This document shows, piece after piece, positions 28,001-37,800 of a DNA stretch of 64,000 nt. Where the stretch lies: NCBI GenBank assembly GCA_039090855.1, contig CM077034.1, positions 224,395,331 through 224,459,330 on the forward strand. Reading direction: 5' to 3'. The notes beneath the pieces are model-generated. The model ran no database searches and was not told the DNA's origin. It worked only from the letters and a program-made list of their open reading frames with translations. The translations under genes and the position numbers were made by a program. Position 1 is the stretch's first letter. Every line of letters starts with the position of its first letter. The stretch is from Macrothele yani (lineage: Eukaryota; Arthropoda; Arachnida; Araneae; Macrothelidae).

Positions 28001-30240
28001 AATGTAGTCAAAGGTTAGGGTACGGGAGCTTATTCCACAGCCATTATCCTCATAACTTGACTAAAAATTCTTCTATTGTGACAAAATTTTAGTATGTTGT
28101 GCCGGTGGTATACTGAACCAAGTCTGTTGAATATCATCGAAATGGGGTCAAAGGTCATGGCACAGGACCGAGATTTATTCCACAGCCATTATCCTCATAA
28201 CTTGACTAAAATTGCTTCTATTGCGACAAAACTTTAGTATGTTGTTCCGGAGCTATGCTGAACCAATTCTGTTGAATATCATCGAAATGGGGTTAAAGGT
28301 CAGAGCAAATGAGCGAGATTTATTCCACAGCCATTATCCGCATAACTTGACTAAAAATGCTTCTATTGCGACGAAACTTTAGTATGTTGTGCCGAAGGTA
28401 TACTCAACCAAGTCTGTTGAATATCATCGAAATGTAGTCAAAGGTTAGGGTACGGGAGCTTATTCCACAGCCATTATCCACATAACTTGACTAAAAATGC
28501 TTCTATTGCGACGAAACTTTAGTATGTTGTGCCGAAGGTATACTCAACCAAGTCTGTTGAATATCATCGAAATGTAGTCAAAGGTTAGGGTACGGGAGCT
28601 TATTCCACAGCCATTATCCGCATAACTTGACTAAAAATGCTTCTATTGCGACAAAACTTCAGTATGTTGTGCTAACGGTATACTCAACCAAGTCTGTTGA
28701 ATATCATCGAAATGTAGTCAAAGGTTAGGGTACGGGAGCTTATTCCACAGCCATTATCCGCATAACTTGACTAAAAATGCTTCTATTGCTACGAAACTTT
28801 AGTATGTTGTGCCGAAGGTATACTCAACCAAGTCTGTTGAATATCATCGAAATGTAGTCAAAGGTTAGGGTACGGGAGCTTATTCCACAGCCATTATCCG
28901 CATAACTTGACTAAAAATGCTTCTATTGCGACAAAACTTTAGTATGTTGTGCTAACGGTATACTCAACCAAGTCTGTTGAATATCATCGAAATGTAGTCA
29001 AAGGTTAGGGTACGGGAGCTTATTCCACAGCCATTATCCGCATAACTTGACTAAAAATGCTTCTATTGCGACGAAACTTTAGTATGTTGTGCCGAAGGTA
29101 TACTCAACCAAGTCTGTTGAATATCATCGAAATGTGGTCAAAGGTTAGGGTACGGGAGCTTATTCCACAGCCATTATCCGCATAACCTGACTAAAAATGC
29201 TTCTATTGCGACAAAACTTTAGTATGTTGTGCTAACGGTATACTCAACCAAGTCTGTTGAATATCATCGAAATGTAGTCAAAGGTTAGGGTACGGGAGCT
29301 TATTCCACAGCCATTATCCGCATAACTTGACTAAAAATGCTTCTATTGCGACGAAACTTTAGTATGTTGTGCCGAAGGTATACTCAACCAAGTCTGTTGA
29401 ATATCATCGAAATGTAGTCAAAGGTTAGGGTACGGGAGCTTATTCCACAGCCATTATCCGCATAACTTGACAAAAAATGCTTCTATTGCGACAAAACTTT
29501 AGTATGTTGTGCTAACGGTATACTCAACCAAGTCTGTTGAATATCATCGAAATGTAGTCAAAGGTTAGGGTACGGGAGCTTATTCCACAGCCATTATCCG
29601 CATAACTTGACTAAAAATGCTTCTATTGCGACGAAACTTTAGTATGTTGTGCCGAAGGTATACTCAACCAAGTCTGTTGAATATCATCGAAATGTAGTCA
29701 AAGGTTAGGGTACGGGAGCTTATTCCACAGCCATTATCCGCATAACTTGACAAAAAATGCTTCTATTGCGACAAAACTTTAGTATGTTGTGCTAACGGTA
29801 TACTCAACCAAGTCTGTTGAATATCATCGAAATGTAGTCAAAGGTTAGGGTACGGGAGCTTATTCCACAGCCATTATCCGCATAACTTGACTAAAAATGC
29901 TTCTATTGCGACAAAACTTTAGTATGTTGTTCCGGAGGTACACTGATCAAATTCTCTTTAATATCATCGAAATGTAGTCAAAGGTTAGGGTACGGGAGCT
30001 TATTCCACAGCTATTATCCGCATAACTTGACTAAAAATGCTTCTATTGCGACAAAACTTTAGTATGTTGTTCCGGAGGTACACTGATCAAATTCTCTTTA
30101 ATATCATCGAAATGGTGTCAAGGGTCAGGGCACAGGAGCGAGATTTATTCCAAAGCCATTATCCTCATAACTTGAGTAATGATTTCTGGTATGTTGGAAG
30201 CCGTATTATAATTAATGTATTGCATGTTTTTACTAACTTG
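25060..30240 (+). repeat. divergent type II monomer domain of F1-B
   Basis: The 3' part of F1-B keeps the 140-150 bp step but uses other variants: GTTGTTCCGGAGCTA, GTGTTGGAGGTAT, GTGCCGAAGGTATACTCAAC and GTGCTAACGGTATACTC. A multi-monomer block at about 25071 recurs near 26941, and the last 1.7 kb alternates the CCGAAGG and CTAACGG variants as a dimer. Higher divergence at the edge and homogeneity in the centre is the usual pattern in expanding satellite arrays. Confidence 0.8.
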
Positions 30241-30241
30241 T

Positions 30242-30404
30242 TTTAGTTGAATTTTTTGGTTTTCTAAAAAACTGCCTTGAAATATTTGTTTTATGTCGGA
30301 AAGGATTCAAAAGACGTGCTCATTACAATTGAATATTCGACCACGTCTTTCTTGTTTTTTGGGGTTTTTTATTTTCGAAAGATGGGATAAAAAAACGAAT
30401 AATC
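30242..30404 (+). mobile_element. F2 element 3' end fragment
   Basis: The stretch around 30300-30358 (GGATTCAAAAGACGTGCT, then ATTGAATATTCGA, then CTTTCTTGTT) matches the 3' end of F2 at 48365-48420. It is AT-rich and non-coding, and it adjoins the tail of F1-B. The last 12 bp (30393-30404, AAACGAATAATC) are the left target-site duplication of the Penelope-like element. Confidence 0.55.
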
Positions 30405-30406
30405 TG

Positions 30407-30594
30407 CAAATAAAGAAGATAGCTGTCTAAGCACGAACACTTTAGCTCAAACCAATTACAACACTCAAATGAAGCTAAGACGTATCACCGGTATCAAAAG
30501 TATACACAGTTAAAACCATGACGACACAAATAACTCATTCCATTGAGGTTTAAAGTTAAAAACTTGCGAGATCTTTCGAACCTACGACTTATCG

Positions 30595-30625
<31 letters not shown>

Positions 30626-31055
30626 TGGTTGGAGGTTTAACAGAACCGTGAGCAACTCAATGGGCTATAAGCAGTCGCCCGTCCCTAATTTAGGGTCACT
30701 GGTTCCAGGGAAGGGAGAGAGCCAGTGCCGTAAGACAAACACAACATCCATGCCTGACCGGGATTCGAACCCGGACCCCTTACGGACGAATGATCAGAGG
30801 CCAACGCCTTAGACCACTGCGCCACCGGGGCGGCAACTTATCGGTTCATCATCAGGCACCAAAACTCGCAAGGTGCACATGAAACGTAGTGGTTATATAC
30901 ACGTGTGGTTATGGGCAAAGACCGCGCATGCGTACAAGTCGGGACAGTATGAGGTCATAAAATACATACATTTAAAATAACCAGTAGGGTAAAAAAAAAA
31001 AAAAAAAAAAAAAAACACATAATGGTTGTCATAAATATAAGAAATATAAAATGAA
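30407..31055 (-). repeat. left inverted pseudo-LTR arm, interrupted by a SINE
   Basis: This is the reverse complement of 31379-31775 once the SINE at 30599-30835 and one copy of its 12-bp target duplication are removed. It starts CAAATAAAGAAGATAGCTG and ends in poly(A)-rich sequence next to ATAAGAAATATAAAATG. Confidence 0.85.
30599..30835 (-). mobile_element. SINE1 copy (tRNA-derived), minus strand
   Basis: Read on the minus strand, it has a tRNA-like head with box A (TGGCGCAGTGGTCTA) and box B (GGGTTCGAATCCC), a body with TGTCTTACGGCACTGGC, and a poly(A) tail (the T-run at 30599-30626). It is flanked by a perfect 12-bp target-site duplication ACTTATCGGTTC at 30587-30598 and 30836-30847. The target lies in the loop and one strand of stem II of the hammerhead-like motif of the left arm. 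It would be transcribed by RNA polymerase III and mobilised by a LINE. Confidence 0.92.
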
Positions 31056-31092
31056 AAAAAGAGATATATAAAATGAAAAAAAGAAATATAAA

Positions 31093-31335
31093 ATGAATAA
31101 ATATAAGAAATATAAATCTTTAGCGCGAGAGGTACTAAAAGGAGAGCACTATCCTGACTGGGACAATGTAAAACTGTTATCGACGACCAAAACTAAAAAT
31201 GGCCTGTTGTTTCTCGAGAGCTTGTATATTTATCATTTGAATGAACAATGTTGTAATGATGAAGCTCCATCCAATATACCAGCACCTTGGCGATACCTAC
31301 TGAAAAACCAAGAAACAAGATTAGACAACCATTGA
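31093..31335 (+). pseudogene. C-terminal fragment of a Penelope-like GIY-YIG endonuclease
   Basis: An open 80-residue frame ends in a natural stop just before the right arm. Residues about 20-70 read PDWDNVKLLSTTKTK, then FLESLYIYHLNEQCCND, then IPAPWRYLL. A D-W-D-N start, an F-L-E-S-x-x-I block in which Glu is the catalytic metal-binding residue of the GIY-YIG fold, an N-D pair, and a final P-x-x-Y/W-x-x-L are what I know from the C-termini of Penelope-like polyproteins. The GIY-YIG hallmark and the reverse transcriptase should lie upstream but are absent, and the start codon falls in repeated ATATAAGAAAT sequence. It is a fragment of the element and cannot be made as a functional enzyme. 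Confidence 0.55.
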
Positions 31336-31378
31336 TTTTATTGTACATATATAAAACTCAGGCGAGGGAACTTTGACC

Positions 31379-31775
31379 TTCATTTTATATTTCTTATATT
31401 TATGACAACCATTATGTTTTTTTTTTGTTTGTTTTTTTTTACCCTACAGGTTATTTTAAATGTATGTATTTTATGATCTCATACTGTCCCGACTTGTACG
31501 CATGCGCGGTCTTTGCCCATAACCACACGTGTATATAACCACTACGTTTCATGTGCACCTTGCGAGTTTTGGTGCCTGATGATGAACCGATAAGTCGTAG
31601 GTTCGAAAGATCTCGCAAGTTTTTAACATTAAACCTCAATGGAATGAGTTATTTGTGTCGTCATGGTTTTAACTGTGTATACTTTTGATACCGGTGATAC
31701 GTCTTAGCTTCATTTGAGTGTTGTAATTGGTTTGAGCTAAAGTGTTCGTGCTTAGACAGCTATCTTCTTTATTTG
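31379..31775 (+). repeat. right pseudo-LTR arm
   Basis: This uninterrupted arm follows the endonuclease fragment in the same orientation, as a 3' pseudo-LTR would. It contains the hammerhead-like core at 31573-31617 and ends CTTCTTTATTTG at 31775, the inverse of the left arm start. Confidence 0.85.
31573..31617 (+). ncRNA. hammerhead-ribozyme-like core in the pseudo-LTR
   Basis: CTGATGA (31576-31582) is followed by one unpaired T, a perfect 5-bp stem GAACC/GGTTC (31584-31588 with 31600-31604) closing an 11-nt loop, then GAAA (31605-31608). Next comes the palindrome AGATCT (31608-31613) and C, with GCA able to pair with TGC just before CTGATGA. CUGANGA, stem II and GAAA are the invariant hammerhead core. 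A palindromic short stem III is how minimal hammerheads of Penelope-like elements act as dimers. The extra base at the foot of stem II and the short stem I weaken the case. The minus-strand copy in the left arm is broken by the SINE. Confidence 0.45.
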
Positions 31776-31849
31776 TATATCAATCAGCACGATAGTCTTT
31801 TCATCATATAAACGAATAATCAGTGAATGAAATACAGGATTGCACCATT

Positions 31850-32020
31850 GTACCTACAACACAAATTTGTAAGATGTGAATCCGTTTATTGGTGGAAATA
31901 TCACATGGATGTTAAATCAGAGAGTATCCGAAAACTTGAAAATCACGTAGTCCTGGAGCGGGAATCGAACCTGCGTCTCCCAAATAGCACCCTGGTATGC
32001 TAACCACTACACCACCCAGA
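31850..32020 (-). mobile_element. SINE2 copy (tRNA-derived), minus strand
   Basis: The reverse strand begins with a tRNA-like head: TGGTGTAGTGGTTAGCATAC (box A region) and GCAGGTTCGATTCCCGCTCC (box B). A body with AAGTTTTCGGATACTCTCTG and a tail containing ACGGATTCACATC follow. Related copies lie at 44461-44610 and, split by the mariner satellite, at 34815-34848 plus 44423-44440. The conserved non-tRNA body makes this a SINE rather than a functional tRNA gene. Confidence 0.75.
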
Positions 32021-32199
32021 ACGACCAAGTTTGAAGTTTCCGATTAATTTGAATATAACCATCACAGGATTCGCTAGTCGTAGCCACCGGCATTCATATA
32101 TAGCGAATCTGGAGGTTTAGAATTCGTTCCTCTGATTGCCAGGAGGAGCAGAATATCAATGAATGATATACAGGATTATACCACTGTACAATACCTAAT
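32021..32199. other. unassigned intervening sequence
   Basis: No coding frame or recognised repeat, apart from the phrase ATACAGGATT, which also occurs near 31832 in similar context. That suggests a decayed dispersed repeat. Confidence 0.3.
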
Positions 32200-32372
32200 A
32201 CAGACAAGTAACGTGGAAGAGGAACATCAAACAGAAGTCATCGCTCTTCCACGTTTTAATAAGTGCGTCACGGAAAAATTCTCATCGGCCACCACCGGGA
32301 ATCGAACCCAGGGTCTTCCAGTTACGTGCCGGACATGCTTCCACTGCACCACAGCGGCCTCGAATTCCTACA
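32200..32372 (-). mobile_element. SINE3 copy (tRNA-derived), minus strand
   Basis: The minus strand reads GTGGTGCAGTGGAAGCATGT (box A region), then CTGGGTTCGATTCCCGGTGG (box B), then GGCCGATGAGAATTTTTCCG. A second copy in the opposite orientation lies at 32459-32560. This head differs from SINE1 and SINE2. Confidence 0.7.
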
Positions 32373-32458
32373 GACTCACATATGACTAATTTCTAAATAA
32401 CTTGGCGGGTTGCTTCTTGGAGCCCCGCACAATACTGGGGATTCACCGAGGAATCCTA

Positions 32459-32560
32459 ATAAGCCGTGGTGCAGTGGAAGCATATCCGGCGCGTAACTGG
32501 AACACCCTGGGTTCGATTCCCGGTAGCGGCCGATGCGAATTTTTCCGTGACTCACTTATA
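32459..32560 (+). mobile_element. SINE3 copy, truncated, plus strand
   Basis: It has the same head as the copy at 32200-32372, inverted: GTGGTGCAGTGGAAGCATAT, box B GGGTTCGATTCCCGGT and body GCGAATTTTTCCGTGAC. It is cut off where F1 copy C starts (32561), so F1-C probably inserted into it. Confidence 0.7.
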
Positions 32561-33217
32561 ACAAGTTAGTAAAATCATGCAATGCATTGATTATAACACG
32601 CTTTCCAACATACCAGAAATCATTACTCAAGTTATGAGGATAATGGCAGTGGAATAAATTTCGGTCCTGTGCCCTGACCTTTGAACCCATTTCGACTATA
32701 TTCAACAAAACCGGTTCAGTATACTTATCCGAAATAACATAATAAAGTTTTGTCGCAATCGAAGCATTTTTACGTAAGTTATGATGCATAAGGGCTATGG
32801 AATAGATCCCGCTCCTAACCTTTGACCCCATTTCGCCCATTTCAACAGGATTCGTCCCTAGAAAGGCTCCTACAACATACTAACATTTCATCCAAATCGA
32901 AGAATTTTACGTAAGTTATGACGCATAATGGCGATGGAAGTGATTCCGCTCTTATGTCCTGACCTTTGACTCCATTTCGCCCATTTTCAACAGGGTTTGT
33001 CCCCAGGTAGTCCCCTACCAGATACTAAAATTTAATCGAAATCGAACTTTTTTTACGTTAGCTATGATGCATAAGAGCATTGGATTGGATCCCTCTCCTA
33101 TGTCCTAACCTTTGACCCCATTTCGTTCACTTTCAATAGGGTTCCTTCCCAGGTGATCCCCTTCCACATGCTAAAAGTTCATCAAATTGGAACGAGTTTT
33201 ACGCGAGTTATCGTGCG
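32561..33217 (-). mobile_element. F1 element copy C, reverse orientation
   Basis: It begins with the inverted F1 tail ACAAGTTAGTAAAATCATGC, the perfect-arm hairpin sequence at 32573-32592, and the terminal-repeat core CGCTTTCCAAC at 32599-32609. One type II and about three type I monomers follow. It ends within the leader (GCGAGTTATCGTGCGGACGG near 33197-33216) without the 5' inverted repeat. It shows the short form of F1: each monomer class is present but unexpanded. Confidence 0.7.
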
Positions 33218-33607
33218 GACGGTCATACGCACACAACGCGTGACGTAATGAGGCAGATGGGAATCGCGACCATCTGCTCGCAAGAGTGTGATGTCATTAA
33301 ACTTTAATAAGATCCACACACAACGCGTGACGCAATGAGACAGATGGCGGGACCGCGCGCCGACATATCAATCGCGAGATTGTGACGTCATAAGATTTCT
33401 AAGCATGGATAACAACAATGGGACGACGCCATGACACTAAAAACGTGCTGATTCGGGGTGGTTATTTAACGCACTAAACGAATTTTGCTAAGTCGAAATC
33501 AAGCTAAATCGATTTCTAGTACCAGAAAACGGTAGGTTAACGACTTTCATCAAAATCCTTAGAGCCGTTTTCAAAATAAAATTTACATACATAAAATAAT
33601 TGCTCGT
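33218..33607. repeat. imperfect direct duplication and unassigned sequence
   Basis: CACACAACGCGTGACG occurs at about 33230 and 33318, each followed by an AATGAG-CAGATGG phrase, so an approximately 90-bp unit is duplicated here. From about 33400 to 33607 no feature is recognised. Confidence 0.5.
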
Positions 33608-33611
33608 TTAA

Positions 33612-34031
33612 GGTGGACGTCAAGTAATTTTGCTTCTTATACTTCCAATGGAAAAACGTCTGCACACATTTTCTTCACAATTAATGCGTTCCCAAGGATG
33701 AAAATTTGAACATCGATTAAAATAGCTTCATTTTATAACTTGGAATACTTAATATTTTCTAAAACATAACCATAATTATGAAATCCAACATTTGTTTGTC
33801 TGCTGACGTCATCAAAATACAAGTCGCGCCATCTTTTTTCTGGTTCCAACACCACCAAAGGAAAAGTTATTGATTTTTTATATAATTATGGTTATGTTTT
33901 AGGAAATATTAAGTATCCCAAGTTTTAATATGAAGTTATTTTAATCGATGTTCAAATTTTCATCCTTGGAAGGAAATTTGAACAAGTTTTTACATTGGAA
34001 GTATAGGAAATAAAATTATTTGGTGTCTACC
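33612..34031. mobile_element. MITE with long inverted repeats and TTAA flanks
   Basis: The two halves are inverted copies over about 165 bp. GATGAAAATTTGAACATCGA on the left matches its inverse on the right, as does the TAACCATAATTAT segment. TTAA flanks both sides (33608-33611 and 34032-34035). There is no coding capacity. TTAA target duplications are typical of piggyBac-type MITEs, but the terminal bases GGTGGAC/GTCTACC do not settle the superfamily. Confidence 0.65.
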
Positions 34032-34046
34032 TTAACAGTATGGGAT

Positions 34047-34266
34047 TCGCCCCGGTGGCGCAGTGGTCTAAGCGATGGCCTCTGATCATTCGTCCGAACG
34101 GGGTCCGGGTTCGAATTCCGGTGAGGCATGGATGTTGTGCTTGTCTTACGGCACTGGCTCTCTCCATTCCCTGGAACCAGCGACCCTAATTTAGGGACGG
34201 GCGACTGACTGCTTATAGCCCATTGAGTTGCTCACGGTGGTCGTTAAACCTCCAATCAGAGAGAAA
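34047..34266 (+). mobile_element. SINE1 copy, plus strand
   Basis: Complete SINE1: tRNA-like head with box A (TGGCGCAGTGGTCTA) and box B (GGGTTCGAATTCC), SINE body, and a degraded A-rich tail. It is flanked by a perfect 10-bp duplication AGTATGGGAT at 34037-34046 and 34267-34276. It sits between the TTAA MITE and F1 copy D. Confidence 0.92.
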
Positions 34267-34269
34267 AGT

Positions 34270-34776
34270 ATGGGATAAGGGCGATGGAATGGATCCCGAT
34301 CCTATGTCCTGACCTTTGACCCCATTTCGTCTATTTTCAAAAGAGTTCGTCCCCAGGTGGTCCCTTACCACATACTAAAATTTCATCGAAATCGAACCAT
34401 TTTTACGCATGTTATAACGCATAAGGGCAATGGAAAGCATCCCGCTCCTGTTTCCTGACCTTTAACCCCACTTCACCTATTTTCAATAGGGTTCATTCCC
34501 AGGTGGTTCCCTACAATATACTAAAATGTCATCGACATCGAACCGTATTTGCGCAAGTTCTGACGCATAAGGGCAATGGAATGGATCCCGCTCCTATGCC
34601 GTGATCTTTGACCCCATTTCATTCATTTTTAAAAGGGTTCGTCCCCAGTTGGTCCCCTACCACATAATAAAATTTCATCGAAATCGAGGCATTTTTACGC
34701 GAGTTATCGTGCCGACGGACGGACGGACAAAGCTGGAGCATATAAACTTCTTCAACCTATACGGTTGAAAATCGTA
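34270..34776 (-). mobile_element. F1 element copy D, reverse orientation, truncated
   Basis: About three reversed type I monomers are followed by the inverted leader (GGAGCATATAAACTTCTTC) and a degenerate terminal repeat GTTGAAAATCGTA at 34764-34776. The type II monomers and tail are missing on the left side. Confidence 0.65.
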
Positions 34777-34814
34777 AAAAACGTGGAAAGTACGATGACT
34801 TCTGTTTGATTAAA

Positions 34815-34848
34815 CAATACAAATTTGGAAGTTGTAAATCCGTTTATG
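34815..34848 (-). mobile_element. SINE2 tail fragment at the left edge of the mariner satellite
   Basis: The reverse strand matches the SINE2 tail (ACGGATTTACAAC against ACGGATTCACATC). The interior of a minus-strand SINE2 resumes at 44423-44440 (ACATGGATGTTAAATC), so the satellite plus mariner appear to sit inside one SINE2 copy. Confidence 0.5.
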
Positions 34849-37800
34849 CAAAAGAATTTTTAAGACTGGGTCTGTAAAATGAAATAGAAACAAGAAATTA
34901 TAATTTGTTTTGGTTTGTTATTCAAAATAAGTCCCTCCGGCTTCTATACACAGTGTGGCAAAGAATTTTTAAGACTGGGTCTATAAAATGAAATAGAAAC
35001 AAGAAATTATAATTTGTTTTGGTTTGTTATTCAAAATAAGTCCCTCCGGCTTCAATACACAGTGTGGCAAAGAATTTTTAAGACTGAGTCTGTGAAATGA
35101 AATAGAAACAAGAAATTATAATTTGTTTTGGTTTGTTATTCAAAATAAGTCCCTCCGGCTTCAATACACAGCGTGGCAAAGAATTTTTAAGACTGGGTCT
35201 GTAAAATGAAATAGAAACAAGAAATTATAATTTCTTTTGGTTTGTTATTCAAAATAAGTCCCTCCGGCTTCTATACACAGTGTGGCAAAGAATTTTTAAG
35301 ACTGGGTCTATAAAATAAAATAGAAACAAGAAATTATAATTTGTTTTGGTTTGTTATTCAAAATAAGTCCCTCCGGCTTCAATACACAGTGTGGCAAAGA
35401 ATTTTTAAGACTGGGTCTGTGAAATGAAATAGAAACAAGAAATTATAATTTGTTTTGGTTTGTTATTCAAAATAAGTCCCTCCGGCTTCAATACACAGCG
35501 TGGCAAAGAATTTTTAAGACTGGGTCTGTAAAATGAAATAGAAACAAGAAATTATAATTTGTTTTGGTTTGTTATTCAAAATAAGTCCCTCCGGCTTCTA
35601 TACACAGTGTGGCAAAGAATTTTTAAGACTGGGTCTATAAAATGAAATAGAAACAAGAAATTATAATTTGTTTTGGTTTGTTATTCAAAATAAGTCCCTC
35701 CGGCTTCAATACACAGTGTGGCAAAGAATTTTTAAGACTGAGTCTGTGAAATGAAATAGAAACAAGAAATTATAATTTGTTTTGGTTTGTTATTCAAAAT
35801 AAGTCCCTCCGGCTTCAATACACAGCGTGGCAAAGAATTTTTAAGACTGGGTCTGTAAAATGAAATAGAAACAAGAAATTATAATTTCTTTTGGTTTGTT
35901 ATTCAAAATAAGTCCCTCCGGCTTCTATACACAGTGTGGCAAAGAATTTTTAAGACTGGGTCTATAAAATGAAATAGAAACAAGAAATTATAATTTGTTT
36001 TGGTTTGTTATTCAAAATAAGTCCCTCCGGCTTCAATACACAGTGTGGCAAAGAATTTTTAAGACTGGGTCTGTAAAATGAAATAGAAACAAGAAATTAT
36101 AATTTGTTTTGGTTTGTTATTCAAAATAAGTCCCTCCGGCTTCAATACACAGTGTGGCAAAGAATTTTTAAGACTGGGTCTGTGAAATGAAATAGAAACA
36201 AGAAATTATAATTTGTTTTGGTTTGTTATTCAAAATAAGTCCCTCCGGCTTCAATACACAGTGTGGCAAAGAATTTTTAAGACTGGGTCTGTAAAATGAA
36301 ATAGAAACAAGAAATTATAATTTGTTTTGGTTTGTTATTCAAAATAAGTCCCTCCGGCTTCAATACACAGTGTGGCAAAGAATTTTTAAGACTGGGTCTG
36401 TAAAATGAAATAGAAACAAGAAATTATAATTTGTTTTGGTTTGTTATTCAAAATAAGTCCCTCCGGCTTCAATACACAGTGTGGCAAAGAATTTTTAAGA
36501 CTGGGTCTATAAAATGAAATAGAAACAAGAAATTATAATTTGTTTTGGTTTGTTATTCAAAATAAGTCCCTCCGGCTTCAATACACAGTGTGGCAAAGAA
36601 TTTTTAAGACTGGGTCTACAAAATGAAATAGAAACAAGAAATTATAATTTGTTTTGGTTTGTTATTCAAAATAAGTCCCTCCGGCTTCAATACACAGTGT
36701 GGCAAAGAATTTTTAAGACTGGGTCTGTAAAATGAAATAGAAACAAGAAATTATAATTTGTTTTGGTTTGTTATTTAAAATAAGTCCCTCCGGCTTCAAT
36801 ACACAGTGTGGCAAAGAATTTTTAAGACTGGGTCTGTAAAATGAAATAGAAACAAGAAATTATAATTTGTTTTGGTTTGTTATTCAAAATAAGTCCCTCC
36901 GGCTTCAATACACAGTGTGGCAAAGAATTTTTAAGACTGGGTCTGTGAAATGAAATAGAAACAAGAAATTATAATTTGTTTTGGTTTGTTATTCAAAATA
37001 AGTCCCTCCGGCTTCAATACACAGTGTGGCAAAGAATTTTTAAGACTGGGTCTGTGAAATGAAATAGAAACAAGAAATTATAATTTGTTTTGGTTTGTTA
37101 TTCAAAATAAGTCCCTCCGGCTTCAATACACAGTGTGGCAAAGAATTTTTAAGACTGGGTCTGTAAAACAAAATAGAAACAAGAAATTATAATTTGTTTT
37201 GGTTTGTTATTCAAAATAAGTCCCTCCGGCTTCAATACACAGTGTGGCAAAGAATTTTTAAGACTGGGTCTGTGAAATGAAATAGAAACAAGAAATTATA
37301 ATTTGTTTTGGTTTGTTATTCAAAATAAGTCCCTCCGGCTTCAATACACAGTGTGGCAAAGAATTTTTAAGACTGGGTCTGTGAAATGAAATAGAAACAA
37401 GAAATTATAATTTGTTTTGGTTTGTTATTCAAAATAAGTCCCTCCGGCTTCAATACACAGTGCGTCAAAGAATTTTTAAGACTGGGTCTGTGAAATGAAA
37501 TAGAAACAAGAAATTATAATTTGTTTTGGTTTGTTATTCAAAATAAGTCCCTCCGGCTTCAATACACAGTGTGGCAAAGAATTTTTAAGACTGGGTCTGT
37601 GAAATGAAATAGAAACAAGAAATTATAATTTGTTTTGGTTTGTTATTCAAAATAAGTCCCTCCGGCTTCAATACACAGTGTGGCAAAGAATTTTTAAGAC
37701 TGGGTCTGTGAAATGAAATAGAAACAAGAAATTATAATTTGTTTTGGTTTGTTATTCAAAATAAGTCCCTCGGGCTTCAATACACAGTGTGGCAAAGAAT

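Larger units (their letters stand above)
6819..30241 (+). mobile_element. F1 element copy B, 23.4 kb, expanded to about 165 monomers
   Basis: The F1 leader (degraded first repeat ACTTTCTAACCGTAGGTTG, then AAGAAGCGTATATGCTCCA) starts at about 6819. The matching tail, TGGTATGTTGGAAGCCGTA at about 30187-30205 followed by ACTAACTTG, ends at 30241. Between them lie one type I monomer and then an uninterrupted run of type II monomers (marker GAATATCATCGAAATGGG) at a strict 140-bp step, with occasional 150-bp variants. Monomers are nearly identical in the centre and more divergent after about 25060. No frame longer than 64 residues occurs in the bulk of the array. Since leader and tail occur once each, the array is one transposon-like unit whose middle expanded. 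Confidence 0.72.
30405..31809 (+). mobile_element. Penelope-like element remnant with inverted terminal repeats
   Basis: Two arms of about 395 bp lie in inverted orientation: 30407-31055 (which contains a 249-bp SINE insertion plus duplication) and 31379-31775. Between them is a short coding piece resembling the C-terminus of a Penelope-like GIY-YIG endonuclease. A 12-bp direct duplication AAACGAATAATC flanks the unit at 30393-30404 and 31810-31821, leaving an extension of about 34 bp beyond the right arm. Inverted pseudo-LTRs, a short one-sided extension and a target duplication of this size are all described for Penelope-like elements. Most of the reverse transcriptase is missing, so this is a strongly truncated copy. 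The alternative is an unrelated foldback element. Confidence 0.6.

Noticed and set aside
31950..32020. tRNA genes at the SINE2, SINE3 and SINE4 heads
   Set aside because: Box A and box B are present, but acceptor stems do not pair and conserved non-tRNA bodies follow, so they are SINE heads.
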